Notes: generated by a model from the sequence alone, not told the origin. Shown: positions 19,317-28,776, counted from the first letter of the stretch. The stretch is 38,396 nt of DNA from Nitrospiraceae bacterium (GCA_003523945.1 DOFS01000521.1:12357-50752), one strand, 5' to 3'. A program made the numbers and translations.

Positions 19317-21121
19317 GGAGGATGGGATGGACGTGGGTGATGATTGTCTGCCTTGGAGTCGTAGGGCTGGACACTCCTGCTTCGGCCCAATCAGTTATGG
19401 CCTATGTGGATCGGAATCCGGTCATGGCGGATGAAACCTTTCAGCTTATTGTGGAGACGGATCAGGCATCTTCAGGAGAATCCCCGGAGTGGCATATCTT
19501 AGGCGCGGACTTTGATGTATTGGGCACGACTCAAAGCCAACAAACTTCGATTATCAATATGCGAACCACTTCATTGGTTCGATGGATCGCGACCCTTGCC
19601 CCAAAGCGAACAGGGGCGGTGACCATTCCTCCTATCGCCGTGGGTGCTCATCACACTGGCCCCATTCAACTGATGGTCAATGAGCCGAATCACATCAGGG
19701 AGGCTAACGAGAGCCAGGATATTTTCCTCGAAGCGGATGTAGACTCACATGTTCCCTATCAACAGGGACAAGTCCTTCTGACGCTGCGGTTAGTCAGCTC
19801 GATTTCCGTGCAGGAAGGCCGCTTAGATGAACCGGAAATTGATTGGGGTATCGTGGAGCGCGTCGGCAAGGACGTCTCCTACGAATCGGCTCGCAACGGG
19901 CGACGGTACCATATCACCGAACGTCGTTATGTGATCACACCACAACAAAGTGGGACGCAGGTAATTCCTCCGATCCTCTTTTCTGGAACCGTGCAGGATG
20001 GACGAAGTCGTGGAACACTCTTTGAGGAATTATTTGGCAATCGGTCCGGGAGTCTGGGGCGCGATCCTTTCAAAACTTCACGCTCGATTCACAGGCGAAG
20101 TCCGAAAATTGTGCTCAACGTCAAAGACCTTCCAACAGATCTGAATGGGCGTTTTTGGCTTCCGGCGAAAACACTCACCCTTACGGAAACATGGTCGGGT
20201 GATACCGATAAACTTCAGGTGGGGGATTCTCTCACTCGAACAATTGTGATACGTGCGACAGGTCAGCGCGGAGAACAACTGCCGGAATTGACTGTGCCCC
20301 CCCAACCCATTGTGAAGATCTATCCCGACAAGGCCAAAACCCAAACAGATTTTGACGGAAAATGGGTGGTAGGGTCCAGAGAGGAAAAGTACGTGCTGGT
20401 GTCTACGCAACCTGGCACGGTGAGGTTGCCCGCGATTCATGTCCCTTGGTGGAATATTGAAACTTCCCGGTGGGAAGAAGCCAGTCTTCCCGCAAAGGTG
20501 CTGACGGTTCTCGGCACGCTTCAACCTGCATCCTCAGCAAAAATTCCCGCGACTGTTCCTGCCCCGTCTGTAGCGGCAGTAGAGAGAAATCGGGATGAGA
20601 GGGATGCCCCAATGCCGGCCAATTTCTGGACCTCTGATGGTTCCAAAGCATTTTTATGGCCCTGGATAACAGGGCTATGTTTCACGCTATGGCTGGTGAC
20701 CCTGGTTGCCTGGTGGCACGAGCGGCAAAAACGGAATGGACCGGCTCAAGAGCTAGCGAAAAAGGATGAGGGGAAATTTGAATCGGAACGAAAAGCCATT
20801 CAAGTCGTCAAGGCTGCATGCTTGGAACAGTCAGCGGAAAAAGCGCGAACCGCACTATTGCAATGGGCTTCCTTTAAGCAGGAAGGGCGTCCCTGCCGGA
20901 GTTTGGGAACGGTAGAACGGATATTGAGTCGGCCTGTTCCTGATCATGCAGCGATTTCCGCGGCCATTTGGAATCTTGATCGGACCTTGTATACAAGGTC
21001 GGCAGAACAACAGGTCTGGGATGGTCGGCAGTTTTGGGAAACAGTCAAGCCAGCCATAACGGCCAAGCCGCCGAAATCCCGAAAGCATGAAGAAGAGTTG
21101 CCCCCGATGTATCTCCATTGA
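19313..21121 (+). CDS. batD: BatD-like exported membrane protein
   Basis: The 602-residue product begins with a signal peptide (WTWVMIVCLGVVGL, cleavage near ASA-Q). A tandem of beta-rich periplasmic domains follows, with the family segment WIATLAPKRTGAVTIPPI near residue 90 and a matching block later. One membrane helix (FLWPWITGLCFTLWLVTLVAWW) lies around residue 450, followed by a basic cytosolic tail of about 130 residues. GTG 19313 overlaps the previous stop by 4 bases and has GGGGAAG 5 bases upstream; ATG 19322 is a weaker choice because AGGAGG directly touches it. BatD is believed to work with BatA, BatB and BatC in the envelope; the molecular task is unknown. Confidence 0.9.
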   Translation: MRRMGWTWVMIVCLGVVGLDTPASAQSVMAYVDRNPVMADETFQLIVETDQASSGESPEWHILGADFDVLGTTQSQQTSIINMRTTSLVRWIATLAPKRTGAVTIPPIAVGAHHTGPIQLMVNEPNHIREANESQDIFLEADVDSHVPYQQGQVLLTLRLVSSISVQEGRLDEPEIDWGIVERVGKDVSYESARNGRRYHITERRYVITPQQSGTQVIPPILFSGTVQDGRSRGTLFEELFGNRSGSLGRDPFKTSRSIHRRSPKIVLNVKDLPTDLNGRFWLPAKTLTLTETWSGDTDKLQVGDSLTRTIVIRATGQRGEQLPELTVPPQPIVKIYPDKAKTQTDFDGKWVVGSREEKYVLVSTQPGTVRLPAIHVPWWNIETSRWEEASLPAKVLTVLGTLQPASSAKIPATVPAPSVAAVERNRDERDAPMPANFWTSDGSKAFLWPWITGLCFTLWLVTLVAWWHERQKRNGPAQELAKKDEGKFESERKAIQVVKAACLEQSAEKARTALLQWASFKQEGRPCRSLGTVERILSRPVPDHAAISAAIWNLDRTLYTRSAEQQVWDGRQFWETVKPAITAKPPKSRKHEEELPPMYLH

Positions 21122-21210
21122 GCTCAAGGTGCGGGGGATCAAATTCACAAGCGAAAGCACGATACGTGGGACAGATCATTTCATAAAACTATTGCGCTAA
21201 AGAGGGTACG

Positions 21211-22167
21211 ATGGAAACCATGGTTGACATTAAAAACTTGCGAAAAACATTTGGGTCGATTGTCGCGGTGGATGATGTATCGTTTACCGTAGGAAAGGGA
21301 GAGGTGCTCGGTTTCTTAGGGCCGAATGGAGCAGGTAAATCCACGACTATGAAAATGATCACGGGTTTTCTCACGCCGACGAGCGGCACGGTGCATATTT
21401 GCGGGCATAATATTGAAGATCAACCCATCGAAGCCAAAAAACGTATAGGCTATCTGCCAGAGGGGGCACCGGCCTATCAGGATATGACTCCAGCCTCGTT
21501 TCTCACCTTTATTGGGGAGATGCGTGGGTATCGTGGAGGGACACTCAAGCGAACGGTTTCAGAGACGGTCGAAAAGGTGAACTTGCAATCGGTGTTGAAC
21601 CAATCGATTGAAACCTTGTCGAAAGGATTTAAGCGGCGCGTGGGGTTGGCTCAGGCGATCCTTCATGACCCGGACATCTTGATTTTGGATGAACCGACCG
21701 ATGGTTTGGATCCCAATCAAAAGCATGAGGTTCGGACCCTAATCAGGGCGATGGCCCAGGAGAAGGCCATTATTCTCTCTACGCATATTTTGGAGGAAGT
21801 GCATGCCCTCTGTTCTCGTGCGATGATCATTGCAAAGGGAAAAGTCGTGTCTGATGGCACCCCGGCGGAATTGGAGGGGAAATCTCCTGCCCACAATACG
21901 GTCCTGGTTACGATTGCTGGTGTTGATGCGTCAGTCTCCCATCAGCAGCTCATGACGGTAAAAGGTGTCAAAAAAATTGAGGAGATGGGCAGGGACGGTG
22001 ATTTGGTGCAATTTCGTATTTACCCCGATGACGGCCAATGGATCCTTCCCGATATTGGACATTGCGTTCGAGAACAGGGGTGGGAAGTGAGGGAGTTGTA
22101 TCACGACCGGGGGCAATTAGATGAGGTATTTCGTTTGCTCACGACTCCCAAGCAGACAATCTCCTAA
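21211..22167 (+). CDS. ABC transporter ATP-binding protein, GldA-like
   Basis: A 318-residue ABC ATPase. Walker A GPNGAGKST is about residues 34-42, the signature is LSKGFKRRVGLAQAIL (LSKG variant of LSGGQ), Walker B is ILILDEPTDGLDP, and the switch His is in STHILEE. The C-terminal extension of about 100 residues ends in the EVFRLLT motif common in export-type ATPases such as GldA and CcmA-like proteins. It starts 89 bases after the BatD stop, with AGAGGG upstream of ATG 21211. With the next three genes it makes a Gld-type transport system. The substrate is unknown; in Bacteroidota this architecture serves gliding motility, but no other gliding genes are visible here. Confidence 0.92.
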   Translation: METMVDIKNLRKTFGSIVAVDDVSFTVGKGEVLGFLGPNGAGKSTTMKMITGFLTPTSGTVHICGHNIEDQPIEAKKRIGYLPEGAPAYQDMTPASFLTFIGEMRGYRGGTLKRTVSETVEKVNLQSVLNQSIETLSKGFKRRVGLAQAILHDPDILILDEPTDGLDPNQKHEVRTLIRAMAQEKAIILSTHILEEVHALCSRAMIIAKGKVVSDGTPAELEGKSPAHNTVLVTIAGVDASVSHQQLMTVKGVKKIEEMGRDGDLVQFRIYPDDGQWILPDIGHCVREQGWEVRELYHDRGQLDEVFRLLTTPKQTIS

Positions 22168-22306
22168 TATGCGAGGTCTCTCAAAGGCGTGGCGCTCTGG
22201 TCGGGCGGGCTGCGGAGCCGGGGCCTCCCCAACCCACCAGGAGCAGATCCCCATGCGTCTCTGAGAGATAAATGAGGATTACTAAAAGGGCCTGGAAAAG
22301 GCATGT
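22168..22306 (+). ncRNA. GC-rich branched hairpin element, possible structured RNA
   Basis: Between two ABC genes lies an element that folds as a junction. A closing stem TCTCTCA/TGAGAGA (22177-22183 with 22262-22268) contains a second stem GCTCTGGT/ACCAGGAGC (about 22194-22201 with 22236-22244). Within that are two hairpins, GGCT-GCGG-AGCC (22208-22219) and GGGG-CCT-CCCC (22220-22230). The core is strikingly more GC-rich than its flanks. It could tune expression of the permease relative to the ATPase, be a processing site, or be a REP-like element. No promoter or T-run terminator is apparent. The RNA call is tentative. Confidence 0.35.
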
Positions 22307-22324
22307 GTGAATGAAGGAGGAATT

Positions 22325-23062
22325 GTGGAACGTATTCGAGTAATTTTTCAACGGGAATTGGCCGGGTATTTTGCCACGCCGATTGCGGCCGTGTTCATTG
22401 TCATTTTTTTGCTACTCAGTGGAGCCTTCACGTTTTATCTGGGGAATTACTTTGCGCGCGGGCAGGCCGACCTGGTGCCCTTTTTTGATTTTCACCCCTG
22501 GCTCTACTTAGTGTTGATCCCGGCGTTGGCGATGCGCCTTTGGGCGGAGGAACGGCGTTCCGGGACAATTGAGCTGTTGCTGACCCTGCCCGTTACCATG
22601 TGGGAGGCCGTCGCAGGGAAGTTTCTGGCCGCATGGTGTTTCACCGGAATCGCCTTGGCCCTGACTTTTCCCATGTGGCTCACGGTCAATCTGTTAGGCG
22701 ACCCTGATAATGGCGTGATCCTTGCCAGCTACCTCGGCAGTCTGCTGATGGCCGGGGGATTTTTAGCTATCGGCTCTTGCATCTCCGCTCTGACCAAAAA
22801 CCAGGTGATTGCCTTTGTGGTCAGTGTCGTCATTTCCTTGGGGTTCATCCTGAGTGGTTTTCCTCTGGTCCTGGAATTCTTTAATGGATGGGCGCCACAA
22901 TTTCTGCTGAGTGCCATTAGTTCATTTAGTTTTTTGACACATTTTCAATCGATCAGCAAAGGTGTCTTAGATTTACGGGATATCCTCTTTTTCCTCTCGC
23001 TGATTGCATTTTGGCTGTTTGCGACGGCCACGGTCATTGAGTTGAAAAAGGCTGAAACATAA
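22325..23062 (+). CDS. ABC transporter permease, GldF-like
   Basis: An ABC-2 type permease with about six membrane helices in 245 residues. The N terminus (RIRVIFQRELAGYFATPIAAVFIVIF) is the family pattern of a cytosolic amphipathic helix leading into the first membrane helix. The segment MRLWAEERRSGTIELLLTLPVT is the typical cytosolic coupling region. AAGGAGG at 22314-22320 supports GTG 22325, with 4-base spacing; GTG 22307 upstream would give 251 residues and is the alternative. It is the membrane partner of the ATPase encoded just upstream. The 140-base gap between them holds the branched hairpin element. Confidence 0.9.
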   Translation: MERIRVIFQRELAGYFATPIAAVFIVIFLLLSGAFTFYLGNYFARGQADLVPFFDFHPWLYLVLIPALAMRLWAEERRSGTIELLLTLPVTMWEAVAGKFLAAWCFTGIALALTFPMWLTVNLLGDPDNGVILASYLGSLLMAGGFLAIGSCISALTKNQVIAFVVSVVISLGFILSGFPLVLEFFNGWAPQFLLSAISSFSFLTHFQSISKGVLDLRDILFFLSLIAFWLFATATVIELKKAET

Positions 23063-23111
23063 AGAGACGAATTACGGATCTGGTGTGATTTGTTGCAAGT
23101 GAGGAGTGATG

Positions 23112-25037
23112 ATGAATAAAAAAATACTCACGGGAAGCGGCCTCATCATGGCCGCCGTTCTCTTCGGGGCCTTCAATATGATGAGTAGCGCGGCATTCAG
23201 TTCTGCACGGTTCGATCTGACAGAACATGACCTGTATACGTTGTCCGATGGCACCAGAAATGTTCTCAACAATTTGGAGGAACCAGTCACCCTGCGGTTT
23301 TATCTCTCTCAAAAACTGGCGACCGGATTGCCGGGGATAAAAAGTTACGCGACGCGAGTCCGGGAAATGTTAGAGGAGTATGCGCAGGTTGCGGGAGACA
23401 AATTATATTTACAGGTGACGGACCCCGAGCCGTTTTCAGAGGAAGAGGATCGAGCGGTAGCGTATGGTCTGCAGGGGATTCCCCTGGATAATGGCAGTAC
23501 GCAGTTTTACTTTGGATTGGCCGGGACCAGCTCTACGGATGAGTTGGAGGTAATCCCATTTTTTCAGCCAGAGCGAGAAGAGTTTTTGGAATATGATCTG
23601 ACGAAGATGATTCACACGTTGGCGAATCCCCAAAAAAAGATTCTTGGTCTGTTGAGTACTCTCCCTATTGATGGAAGTGGGGGCATGCCCTTTATGCCCC
23701 AACAAGGGGGCAGCCAACCCTGGCTCATTCTCTCTCACATTGAGCAGATGTTTGAATTAAAAAAAATTGAACCGGCGGCTGCAGCCATTCCTGATGACAT
23801 CAGTGTCTTAATGATTGTGCATCCTAAATCCCTGAGCGAGGCGACCCTCTATGCGATCGATCAGTATGTGTTGGGAGGCGGGCATGCCATGATTTTTGTG
23901 GATCCCCTTGCCGAATCGGATAGTGGAGGTGGCAATCCTATGAACCCGATGGGAGGGGGTGGTCCGCGAAATTCGGATATGCCCACGTTGTTTGCCGCCT
24001 GGGGCCTTGAGTTGGTGAAAGGGCAGGTGTTGGGAGATTTGCCATTGGCCAAAAAAGTGCAAGTCCAGGAGCAAAGCCGCCTGCAGGTAATTGATTATCC
24101 CGTCTGGATTGATTTCCGTCAGGAGAATTTCAGTGACAAGGATATCGTCACGGCTCAGGTCCCGTCGATCACGGTGGCATCAGCAGGTATCATCCGAAAG
24201 AAAAGTGAGGCTGGGACCACAGTCGAGCCGCTCATCCAATCGGATGAAGCCGCGATGCAGATTGAGGCATCCCGCTTGTCAGCCATGCCGGATGTCAGTG
24301 GATTACTCAACAGTTATCGCCCTGAAGGAGAGAAGTTTATCGTGGCCGCACGGGTGACCGGAGCCGTGAAAACGGCCTTTCCTGAGGGAAAACCCAAAGA
24401 GAAACCTGATAAAGAGGGGACTTCGGATACGGCTCCAGAACCCGAGATCCCGGCCAAAGACCACCTCACGGAATCGAAGGGGCCAATTAATGTCATTGTG
24501 GTGGCGGATACGGATATCTTACAGGACCGATTTTGGGTTCAAGTGCAAAACTTCTTCGGGCAACGGATTGGCATTCCCAACTCGGGCAATGGCACGTTTG
24601 TCACCAATGCCTTGGATAACCTGACGGGAAGCAATGACCTCATTAGTGTCAGAAGTCGTGCCGGATTTTCCCGGCCCTTCACGCTCCTGCGAGTGTTGCA
24701 GCAGGAAGCGGAGCAGCGGTTCCGACAAAAGGAACAAGCGCTACAAGAGCATCTCAAGGCGACGGAACGAAAGATTCAGGAACTGCAAAGTCAAAAGCCT
24801 GAGGGAAATTCCATGATCCTTAGTGTTGAACAGCAGGAGGCCATGGGACAATTTCGAAAGGAATTGCTTCAGATTCGAAAAGAACTCAGAAGCGTACAGC
24901 ACGAGCTTGGCAAAAACATTGAGAGTGTGGAACGTTGGGTAAAGTTTATCAATATCGGACTTGTGCCCTTGTTGATTGGTATCGCCGGTGTGTGGATCAG
25001 TTCCTCCGGGATCAGGAAGAAGAGGCCAAAAGTCTAA
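23112..25037 (+). CDS. GldG-like ABC transporter auxiliary protein
   Basis: The 641-residue protein has an N-terminal membrane helix (LTGSGLIMAAVLFGAFNM) followed by the family segment RFDLTEHDLYTLSDGTRNVL. A GldG/ABC-auxiliary domain includes LRFYLSQ, then VLMIVHPKSLSEATLYAIDQ and GGGHAMIFVDPLAES. A Glu/Lys/Gln-rich coiled coil (about residues 530-605) follows, and a last membrane helix (FINIGLVPLLIGIAGVWI) sits near the basic C terminus. Three ATG/GTG codons cluster at 23106-23112; ATG 23112 is 5 bases after GAGGAG. A Gly/Asn/Pro-rich loop near residue 280 (SGGGNPMNPMGGGG) is unusual. It is the third member of the Gld-type operon. Confidence 0.88.
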   Translation: MNKKILTGSGLIMAAVLFGAFNMMSSAAFSSARFDLTEHDLYTLSDGTRNVLNNLEEPVTLRFYLSQKLATGLPGIKSYATRVREMLEEYAQVAGDKLYLQVTDPEPFSEEEDRAVAYGLQGIPLDNGSTQFYFGLAGTSSTDELEVIPFFQPEREEFLEYDLTKMIHTLANPQKKILGLLSTLPIDGSGGMPFMPQQGGSQPWLILSHIEQMFELKKIEPAAAAIPDDISVLMIVHPKSLSEATLYAIDQYVLGGGHAMIFVDPLAESDSGGGNPMNPMGGGGPRNSDMPTLFAAWGLELVKGQVLGDLPLAKKVQVQEQSRLQVIDYPVWIDFRQENFSDKDIVTAQVPSITVASAGIIRKKSEAGTTVEPLIQSDEAAMQIEASRLSAMPDVSGLLNSYRPEGEKFIVAARVTGAVKTAFPEGKPKEKPDKEGTSDTAPEPEIPAKDHLTESKGPINVIVVADTDILQDRFWVQVQNFFGQRIGIPNSGNGTFVTNALDNLTGSNDLISVRSRAGFSRPFTLLRVLQQEAEQRFRQKEQALQEHLKATERKIQELQSQKPEGNSMILSVEQQEAMGQFRKELLQIRKELRSVQHELGKNIESVERWVKFINIGLVPLLIGIAGVWISSSGIRKKRPKV

Positions 25038-25099
25038 TTCGCTCAGTTGTCGATCATCGAGGACCTCATTCGACTATTCATGAATAGTAAGGGAAGGGT

Positions 25100-26290
25100 A
25101 TGAAAGCCAAAACACTCGGCATCTTAGCCGCCATAACCATTTTAGGGATTGTCGTGGCCATTTTCGTGAATCAAGAGCCCGCCTCCCAGTTACCACATAG
25201 CGGTAAACTGTTGTTTCCGTCACTACTCTCAGCGGTGAATGATGTAAACGAAGTGGTTGTGGAAACCAAGGATCAGACCGTGACGCTGGTTCGTAAGGAG
25301 AATACCTGGGGGGTCAAGGAGAAGGCAGGCTATCGAGCCGACGTGGAAAAAGTAAAACAAGGCCTTATTGGATTGGCGGAACTCCGGATCCTTGAACCGA
25401 AAACGAAAAATCCCGAGTTATACAACCGGCTGGGGTTACAGGACAAGGAGCAGGAAGGATCGCTCTCGACAACCGTGACCCTGAAAACTCCGAATAATCC
25501 CGAAGCGGCGCTGGTGATTGTCGGGAATCAACGTCCTGCCAAGGGAAATCCGCGGATGAGTGAAATCTATGTGCGGAAACCGGGGGATCCCCAAACCTGG
25601 TTGGTGATAGGGAGCCTGCCCTTAGAAAAAGTGCCAGGAGAATGGCTGGACAAAGAAATAACGGCGCTGCCGTCCAAACGTGTGCATCGAGTGGCGGTCA
25701 CGCATCCCGGTGGGGAAACTCTTCTCGTCTCAAAAGACAAACCCGAGGATCTTGATTTTCAATTGGATTCGATCCCTGCCGGTTTCAAAGTGTCTTCTCA
25801 GTTTAATGTGAATAATGTGGTAGGAACTCTTGTGCAGCTCCCGTTGGAAGATGTGAAAAAAGAACAAGAGGTGAATTTTCAGGACCACCCCGGAGTGACA
25901 GCTGTGTTGGAAACTTTTGACGGGCTCAGACTTCATGTCCAAACGGCCAAACAGGAAGACAAAATTTTTGGAAAATTTTCTGCGGAATTTGATCCGGCTC
26001 TGGTTCGCCTGGTGGATGCCACCCCTTCCCCAGAAAAAGGGAAAACGGTTCCAGCCCAGGATTCTGCTCAAGACGAAAAGGCTCTTGGATCTCCGGAAGA
26101 GAAGCAACCAGGTGAAGAACAGGGAGAGATTTCCCCAGAAGAAGACTCAATATTAAGAAAACCGGAAGAGGTTAAGGAAGAAGTAGAGGCGTTCAATAAC
26201 CGAACGGAAGGCTGGGTATACGAATTGCCGACGTTCCGGGTCGAGAACTTTTCAAAAGCTAGGAAAGATCTTCTTGCCACAATTCCCTGA
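25100..26290 (+). CDS. DUF4340 domain protein
   Basis: The 396-residue protein has an N-terminal signal anchor (LGILAAITILGIVVAIF) and a periplasmic DUF4340 region, with the typical repeat pattern of strand-turn-strand: VVVETKDQTVTLVRKENTWGV, then YRADVEKVKQGLIGLAEL and YNRLGLQ. A Glu/Pro/Lys-rich stretch (about residues 310-360) looks disordered. DUF4340 genes regularly close Gld-type ABC operons, as here, 62 bases after the GldG-like gene. A 7-bp hairpin CCCTGAA/TTCAGGG (26285-26306) overlaps its stop codon but lacks a T-run. Function unknown, presumably a periplasmic part of the transporter. Confidence 0.88.
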   Translation: MKAKTLGILAAITILGIVVAIFVNQEPASQLPHSGKLLFPSLLSAVNDVNEVVVETKDQTVTLVRKENTWGVKEKAGYRADVEKVKQGLIGLAELRILEPKTKNPELYNRLGLQDKEQEGSLSTTVTLKTPNNPEAALVIVGNQRPAKGNPRMSEIYVRKPGDPQTWLVIGSLPLEKVPGEWLDKEITALPSKRVHRVAVTHPGGETLLVSKDKPEDLDFQLDSIPAGFKVSSQFNVNNVVGTLVQLPLEDVKKEQEVNFQDHPGVTAVLETFDGLRLHVQTAKQEDKIFGKFSAEFDPALVRLVDATPSPEKGKTVPAQDSAQDEKALGSPEEKQPGEEQGEISPEEDSILRKPEEVKEEVEAFNNRTEGWVYELPTFRVENFSKARKDLLATIP

Positions 26291-26350
26291 ACGGGACCAT
26301 TCAGGGTCATCTGTTGAGCACAAGGTTGTTTCTTTACGTTTGAGGCAGCC

Positions 26351-26992
26351 TCAAGCGTTCTCCGACTTATCAGAATCCTGTAGGGGGAGAGCGGCTAACA
26401 CCTCCAGAAATTCCTGATAGACTTGCGTCAGGCGGGAATCCTCAATTCGGTAGGCAAAGGACAACAGGATCAAGCCTCCTGCCAGTACCAATAAGCCCAG
26501 AGCGGTGATTCCAATTACCCAAAAAAATCCCCCGACTGTGCTTAACCCTCCATCAAGAATAAATAGCACGGCAAAGGTGAAGGTGCCTCCAATCACAAAG
26601 GCTAACCATAACAAGGTGAGAATGGCAGAGGACCAGGGAATACGCTTGGACAAATGAAGCAGGAGTCGATCTCCGTCCGAATTCACGTCGATTGTCCCCT
26701 TTAAAGGCCATGCGGTCCGAAAACTCAGGGAAAAGAGTTGATAATAGGGTCGGATCACGATGACCTGTTGGTCTTCGACCCATCGGGCAATCCCATGAGG
26801 CAAGGGTAGGGCGCCAGACTTGTAAAATGCATGGGAAAGAGCGTGGGCTGGATGAGAATCCAGGGCGTTCCGCCGGTGGGCCAAGGGAAATCCATACCGG
26901 CAGGCCCAACTTTTTAGTGTGGTAAATTGAAACCAATCGCCAACGATTAGACCAAGCAACAGTAAGATGGCAATGATTCCGGCAAACTCCAT
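26351..26992 (-). CDS. hypothetical membrane protein, 213 residues
   Basis: I do not recognise a family. The product has an N-terminal membrane segment (FAGIIAILLLLGLIVGDWF), a soluble loop of about 95 residues including a WACRYGFPLAHRRNAL patch, then two strong membrane helices (ILTLLWLAFVIGGTFTFAVLF and VIGITALGLLVLAGGLILLSF), and a short cytosolic tail. It is convergent with the Bat/Gld cluster and starts 88 bases from tRNA-fMet, transcribed away from it. No ribosome binding site of note precedes the ATG at 26992. Long uninterrupted length and membrane pattern make a real gene likely. Confidence 0.65.
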   Translation of the reverse strand: MEFAGIIAILLLLGLIVGDWFQFTTLKSWACRYGFPLAHRRNALDSHPAHALSHAFYKSGALPLPHGIARWVEDQQVIVIRPYYQLFSLSFRTAWPLKGTIDVNSDGDRLLLHLSKRIPWSSAILTLLWLAFVIGGTFTFAVLFILDGGLSTVGGFFWVIGITALGLLVLAGGLILLSFAYRIEDSRLTQVYQEFLEVLAALPLQDSDKSENA

Positions 26993-27044
26993 AGGAGGGA
27001 GAAGATACCATAGTGTCTTCTTTTGCTAAACTCCTGTTTTTGCA

Positions 27045-27074
27045 TTGACTTCTCGACCGCCCCTCCTCTACTAT
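27045..27074 (+). promoter_or_regulatory. promoter for tRNA-fMet
   Basis: TTGACT at 27045-27050, an 18-base spacer and TACTAT at 27069-27074, six bases before the tRNA 5' end. The -10 element is imperfect, but position and orientation fit. Confidence 0.55.
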
Positions 27075-27079
27075 CGACT

Positions 27080-27156
<77 letters not shown>

Positions 27157-27174
27157 AAAAATTGAAATTGGTTT

Positions 27175-27210
27175 AAAGGCCTTGTCGGCAAACCGACAAG
27201 GCCTTTTTTT
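27175..27210 (+). terminator. rho-independent terminator after tRNA-fMet
   Basis: A perfect 14-bp stem AAAGGCCTTGTCGG (27175-27188) with CCGACAAGGCCTTT (27193-27206), a CAAA loop and a run of seven T. It is the clearest terminator in the window. Confidence 0.92.
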
Positions 27211-27376
27211 GTAGTCTTGGCGGTGAACGGCCAGGAAGGACCAACGATGTTCCCTCCTTCAGAATAGGGGTTTGGGGAATTTGGGGATCCGGTTTTTCTT
27301 GGGAGGAAATTGCGGTTTTGTTCTTCGAGGATCTTTCGTTACATGGGGTATTACTTGCTGTTCAGCCTGAACGACA

Positions 27377-28324
27377 TCAGTGGGGATCGGAAGCGGATAA
27401 GGGGTACAGAATGACGGACAGGGCATTGTGGTCGCTGAGGATGCCTTTTAATGGAAGGGCTTGGGGACGGTCGGTGGGGATCCCTCTGACGGCAAGCAAA
27501 TCCGGCCCGTTTTGGTGCACAAGGGTTAATGCGTTCGCCATAAGAAACTCTCTCAAAATCTCTGCATCGCGTTCCTCCTGGTCTGGTCGAAGATTCGCGT
27601 CCATTCCGACTAGCAACGGGGCATTAGAAGAAACAACCCGCTTGATGGCTCCTGTAATCTGTCTGAACTGCAAAGCTCTAGCCTCAATGCTGTCCGGTCC
27701 TCGACCTGCGTCCATATGGCTATTCAGCACCCAAAATGTTGGGAATTTAACGAGCTGAAAGCCTTTCGAAAAGAAATTATCGGCTTTATTCAGGTCTGTA
27801 TTCCATCCCGCAAAGGCTTCATAGGGTTCTGCATAGACAGATTCAGGTTGTTCCCGGGCAAGCATCAGGAGACCGGGACTCATACATATTTGGCACATGG
27901 CCCGAAGGGGCCACCAGTCACCACCACCACCTTCCGTAAATAGTGGATGATCCCTCCAGCTATGCCCTGTGTACTGGGCAAGTTGGGCAGGACGGACAAA
28001 AGCCTCTTGAAACAGCACCAGATCGAACTTGGAGGCGAGATCCCCAATACATGCGACTTCTTCTTCCGTATGGGCATCGTCTGAAAAGAGCGAGCCGGGA
28101 AGAAGGCGGTCATGAATATTAAAAACCAAGACCTGGAGCCCATGGCTCCCAGATGAATCAGGAAGAGCTTCTGCAGCAAGGCCCGCTTGCTGTTGCCAAT
28201 CCAGGCCACACGGGGTGGTCAAAGCTGGTTTCGCGTCAAACCTTCCCAGGCAAGCACTAAACATCGTAAGTGCCAATAGGGGCAACACAATTTTCCTATA
28301 TCGACCTGTTCTCAGCATAGGCAT
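27377..28324 (-). CDS. endonuclease/exonuclease/phosphatase family exported protein
   Basis: A 315-residue phosphoesterase-fold protein (DNase I/sphingomyelinase type). The N terminus has a signal sequence and a possible lipobox (MFSAC, Cys25), so it may be a lipoprotein, though the lipobox is imperfect. Catalytic landmarks are present in order: Asn69 (LVFNIHD), Glu107 (LFQEAF), His203 and Asp205 (NSHMDAG), Asp242 and Asn244 (GMDANLRP), Asp298 and His299 (SDHNAL). Export points to an extracytoplasmic phosphodiesterase, perhaps acting on lipids or DNA; substrate cannot be determined. A Gly-rich insertion (EGGGGDWW) lies at residues 131-138. It stands alone between long non-coding gaps. Confidence 0.82.
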   Translation of the reverse strand: MPMLRTGRYRKIVLPLLALTMFSACLGRFDAKPALTTPCGLDWQQQAGLAAEALPDSSGSHGLQVLVFNIHDRLLPGSLFSDDAHTEEEVACIGDLASKFDLVLFQEAFVRPAQLAQYTGHSWRDHPLFTEGGGGDWWPLRAMCQICMSPGLLMLAREQPESVYAEPYEAFAGWNTDLNKADNFFSKGFQLVKFPTFWVLNSHMDAGRGPDSIEARALQFRQITGAIKRVVSSNAPLLVGMDANLRPDQEERDAEILREFLMANALTLVHQNGPDLLAVRGIPTDRPQALPLKGILSDHNALSVILYPLSASDPH

Positions 28325-28776
28325 CGGCCATCTATAACGCCCTCTGGCCCCTCATTTTATCATTCGAATCTCGCCACTCAGAATAAAGCCTATGTATTTC
28401 GGGAAATTAAGTAGGTGTGAGGCCGATGGCTCACACAGTTGAAATCCCAATCAAGGAAAAAGTTTCTGGCCACTTTATTTCCTCATAATCGACCGCCTTC
28501 CTTCCGTGATGAAGCCGTTAAGCAGCAGGATGGAGGGTCGCTTTTGATGCCCTTCTCGCTTAATAGGAAAGGGTATCGAAGGCATGGTCGACGGCCTCCA
28601 GCCTGACTCGTTTCCCCATTCGCGTTGACGATGATCTCAGGCGAGCCTTGTACTAAACATTTCTTCTTTGATTCTTGCGGTCGGGCTGGAGGTCCTAGAG
28701 TCAAAGGAAAAGCCGGATGGGGTCTGGGTTCCTCTTGCGTATGTCTCGGGCTGTATGTCTCACGATCCGTCTCCCG
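28325..28776. other. intergenic region with no gene seen
   Basis: About 450 bases between two minus-strand genes. Short frames exist on both strands but lack ribosome binding sites and family-like composition. I see no RNA gene or convincing promoter. Confidence 0.4.

Noticed and set aside
26285..26306. Hairpin CCCTGAA/TTCAGGG over the DUF4340 stop as a terminator
   Set aside because: Stem is perfect but no T-run follows; not called as a terminator.
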